Positions 5,631 to 7,013 of a stretch of DNA of 7,013 nt are shown piece by piece. Source of the stretch: Chloroflexia bacterium (lineage in GTDB: Bacteria; Chloroflexota; Chloroflexia; Thermobaculales; Thermobaculaceae); contig JACDAU010000468.1 in NCBI GenBank assembly GCA_013695265.1, forward strand, positions 1-7,013. Direction: 5' to 3'. The position numbers and the translations under genes were made by a program. Below the pieces are notes generated by a model. The model ran no database searches. It saw only the letters and a list, made by a program, of their open reading frames with translations, and had not been told where the DNA came from. Position 1 is the first letter of the stretch. Each line of letters starts with the position of its first letter.

Positions 5631-6295
5631 TACCCTTCACCCTCCTCGCTCTCGCGTAACAACCGCTCCAGCGCGGCTTCCCACGTGGGTAGGCCCTTTC
5701 GCGTCTTATAGCCATAGAGCCGGTCGAAGGTGTCTGTTTGAATGCGGAGCCACGCGCTGTTGGGGAAGTAATGTGCCATAACCTCTTTCCACACACGCAC
5801 CGGCATGCGAAACGGCGCCTCCTTGTCCCAGGAGATTTGCGCCACCTGCAAGCCCATGTCCCCTGCATAGAAGACCGTGCCGCTGAACAGAAACTCCAGC
5901 GGTATCTCTCCGTCTTCCAGGTTGTGGAAGTACTTGGTGCTCACGACATCGAAGTCATACGTACAGTGAACCGGCATATCCACCACAATGCTGCCAGAGA
6001 ACGCGGGCACCTGAACGGCGGTATGAGTCCACAGCATGCCCTTCAACGTTTCTCCCCATCGGGACGCCTCGCCGAACACCTCTCGCAGGCGCTCTTGCTC
6101 ATCGGCTTTGTAATGCCGCTGGGCCGGCGCAATCCGTATCTGCGTCCTGAGCGCGACGGAGCGCACCGGTTCCACCCCGGCATTCTCGATTCCCAGCCGG
6201 AACAGCAGGGTCGGAATGGCGGCGTATTCCAGGACTTCAACGCCTTCCACTCGAAACTGCAGATCGGGCGCGGTGGATTTTCGGTACTGAACCAT
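5630..6295 (-). CDS. DUF6084 family protein, hydrogenase-cluster accessory
   Basis: This 221-residue protein matches DUF6084, which I know chiefly as a companion of group 1h [NiFe]-hydrogenases; its role is not known. Visible family-like blocks are FRLGIENAGVEPVRSVALRT (32-51), IRIAPAQRHY (53-62), EVFGEASRWGETLKGMLWTH (72-91), VDMPVHCTYDFDV (105-117), KYFHNLEDGEIPLEFLFSGT (121-140), and the C-terminal FPNSAWLRI (177-185) with LPTWEAALERLL (202-213). Alternating hydrophobic strands predict a mostly beta-sandwich fold followed by a C-terminal helix. No signal peptide is seen. The ATG at 6295 follows the 79-residue gene by 6 nt and has only a weak GAAG in front, so translation is probably coupled to the upstream gene. 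The stop TAG shares a base with the next GTG start. Family call is confident; function is open. Confidence 0.87.
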   Translation of the reverse strand: MVQYRKSTAPDLQFRVEGVEVLEYAAIPTLLFRLGIENAGVEPVRSVALRTQIRIAPAQRHYKADEQERLREVFGEASRWGETLKGMLWTHTAVQVPAFSGSIVVDMPVHCTYDFDVVSTKYFHNLEDGEIPLEFLFSGTVFYAGDMGLQVAQISWDKEAPFRMPVRVWKEVMAHYFPNSAWLRIQTDTFDRLYGYKTRKGLPTWEAALERLLRESEEGEG

Positions 6296-6301
6296 CGTTC
6301 T

Positions 6302-6541
6302 TCAGGCCGGTGGGAGGTTCGGGCTTTTCGGATCGATCGGATTCTTCGGTTCGGGATTCACCCCGGTGGACCGGCGCGCCGTGCTATGGCCGGTGGGGCG
6401 CCCCGAAGCGGTCTCACCAGTGCTGTAGTGGCCGGGGTCACGGTCGAAGCTTCCCGGCTGATTTCCCTCTCGAATGCCCCGTGTGTGCGCGGGTGCGGTG
6501 GGTGTGGTCTGCGGCTTGCCCACTTTGATGTTGTCTCCCAT
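6302..6541 (-). CDS. Small Pro/Gly/Thr-rich, probably disordered protein of the hydrogenase operon
   Basis: This is a 79-residue hydrophilic protein starting MGDNIKVGKPQTTPTAPAH and ending NPIDPKSPNLPPA. It has no Cys, no Trp, few large hydrophobics and many Pro, Gly, Thr, Ser and Asn residues, so it is very likely unfolded alone. A textbook GGAGG (complement of 6548-6552) lies 6 nt before the ATG, the stop is 6 nt before the DUF6084 start, and it follows the DUF5947 gene by 49 nt, all of which support a real gene. A longer overlapping minus-strand frame (6358-6723) has no such support and would overlap the DUF5947 gene. I have no domain name. A linker, assembly peptide or flexible tether for a larger hydrogenase complex is possible, by inference only. 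Confidence 0.78.
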   Translation of the reverse strand: MGDNIKVGKPQTTPTAPAHTRGIREGNQPGSFDRDPGHYSTGETASGRPTGHSTARRSTGVNPEPKNPIDPKSPNLPPA

Positions 6542-6547
6542 GTTCGA

Positions 6548-6552
6548 CCTCC
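6548..6552 (-). promoter_or_regulatory. Ribosome binding site of the 79-residue protein
   Basis: The complement reads GGAGG, 6 nt ahead of the ATG at 6541. It decides both the frame and the start of this low-complexity gene. Confidence 0.75.
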
Positions 6553-6590
6553 TCGTGGCTTTGGTTGACGTTTCGCGAGCGGGGGATGTC

Positions 6591-7013
6591 TCAGCCTGTT
6601 TTGGCGACGATCTTCGAGCGCGCCTTCAGTGCCTCGAAGAAATGTCCGATCTCCCGCCAGACCTCCTGGCCTCCGCTTAAACCTCTCCATCGTGTGCGGA
6701 TCAGGCCGACGAGAGCGTAGCACTCATCGACCGGAACCAGAAAATGCTCCCGCGCGCCCCGCGCTCGATTTACCAGCAGTGCCTCGACATCTGGCGCCAT
6801 CCCCTTGAGCGCCGGGTTGCCCTCCACGATCTCTTCCCAGGTGCTCAATTGCAGCAGCGACTCTGTCGCCCCCATCGGGCCGGGATAGAACGCCGCGACG
6901 CGTTCCACCGGGGTGCCGTAGAAGAAGAAGGCCATGTCTACGGGTATCCGCAGGCTCTCCCACTGCGCGTCGCTCATGCTAAAGTCCGCGAGGTGGAGTC
7001 GGCGGTCGGGCAC
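6591..7013 (-). CDS. DUF5947 family protein, C-terminal part (cut by window edge)
   Basis: At least 140 codons are in frame up to the window edge. The first visible codon is GTG but it need not be the start, since family members usually carry an additional N-terminal portion (as I recall, Cys-containing). Family-like blocks are PDRRLHLADFSMSDAQWESL (2-21), IPVDMAFFFYGTPVERVAAF (23-42), YPGPMGATESLL (43-54), LLVNRARGAREHFLVPVDEC (79-98) and LIRTRWRGLSGGQEVWREIG (104-123). DUF5947 is another accessory protein of group 1h hydrogenase operons with no known activity. The short tail after residue 123 is helical and basic. It lies 49 nt upstream of the 79-residue gene and is probably in the same transcript as the hydrogenase structural genes expected beyond 7013. 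Confidence 0.87.
   Translation of the reverse strand: MPDRRLHLADFSMSDAQWESLRIPVDMAFFFYGTPVERVAAFYPGPMGATESLLQLSTWEEIVEGNPALKGMAPDVEALLVNRARGAREHFLVPVDECYALVGLIRTRWRGLSGGQEVWREIGHFFEALKARSKIVAKTG

Noticed and set aside
5738..6568. 276-codon plus-strand open frame
   Set aside because: It is antisense to DUF6084 and the 79-residue gene, has no recognisable domain, and its composition is that of a shadow frame.
6358..6723. 121-codon minus-strand frame
   Set aside because: It overlaps both the DUF5947 gene and the 79-residue gene in another frame, is Arg/Pro-rich, and lacks the GGAGG spacing seen for the 79-residue gene.

Overview
The window is about 63% GC by eye. It carries one uninterrupted gene block, entirely on the minus strand, reading from 7013 down to 1. 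I recognise it as the accessory and maturation half of a [NiFe]-hydrogenase cluster of the group 1h type (the 'actinobacterial' high-affinity, oxygen-tolerant H2 oxidisers). The catalytic subunits are not in the window and are expected beyond base 7013. The gene families are shared by Actinobacteria, Chloroflexota and a few other aerobic phyla. The Tat-like lipoprotein signal and the start of the transporter gene at the low-coordinate end lean towards Chloroflexota (Thermomicrobia-like), but that is an inference and not a firm placement.

Layout in transcription order: (1) 7013-6591, C-terminal part of a DUF5947 protein; (2) 6541-6302, a 79-residue Pro/Gly/Thr-rich, probably disordered protein; (3) 6295-5630, a DUF6084 protein; (4) 5630-4317, a 437-residue uncharacterised protein typical of these clusters; (5) 4320-3790, hydrogenase maturation protease; (6) 3747-3640, a 35-residue single-pass membrane microprotein of DUF6893 type, easily missed by gene callers; (7) 3581-3237 hypA, 3240-2551 hypB and 2569-2324 hypC; (8) 2331-1555, a DUF6390 protein; (9) 1469-264, a 401-residue protein made of two diverged copies of a glutamine-amidotransferase-like fold; (10) 224-1, the N-terminus of a Tat-type lipoprotein that begins like a family 5 (peptide/nickel) ABC-transporter binding protein.

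The genes fit one another. HypA and HypB deliver nickel, HypC chaperones the large subunit during Fe(CN)2CO insertion, and the protease trims the large subunit after nickel loading. The DUF5947, DUF6084, DUF6390, DUF6893, 437-residue and 79-residue products form a conserved but functionally undescribed accessory set. The binding protein could supply nickel. hypD, hypE and hypF are absent and must lie elsewhere. Junctions are tight: overlaps of 1, 4, 4, 19 and 8 nt, and gaps of 6 to 85 nt. I found no convincing internal promoter or terminator, so a single transcript is likely. No RNA genes, insertion sequences, CRISPR arrays or integration sites were seen, and no gene-free stretch exceeds 85 bases.
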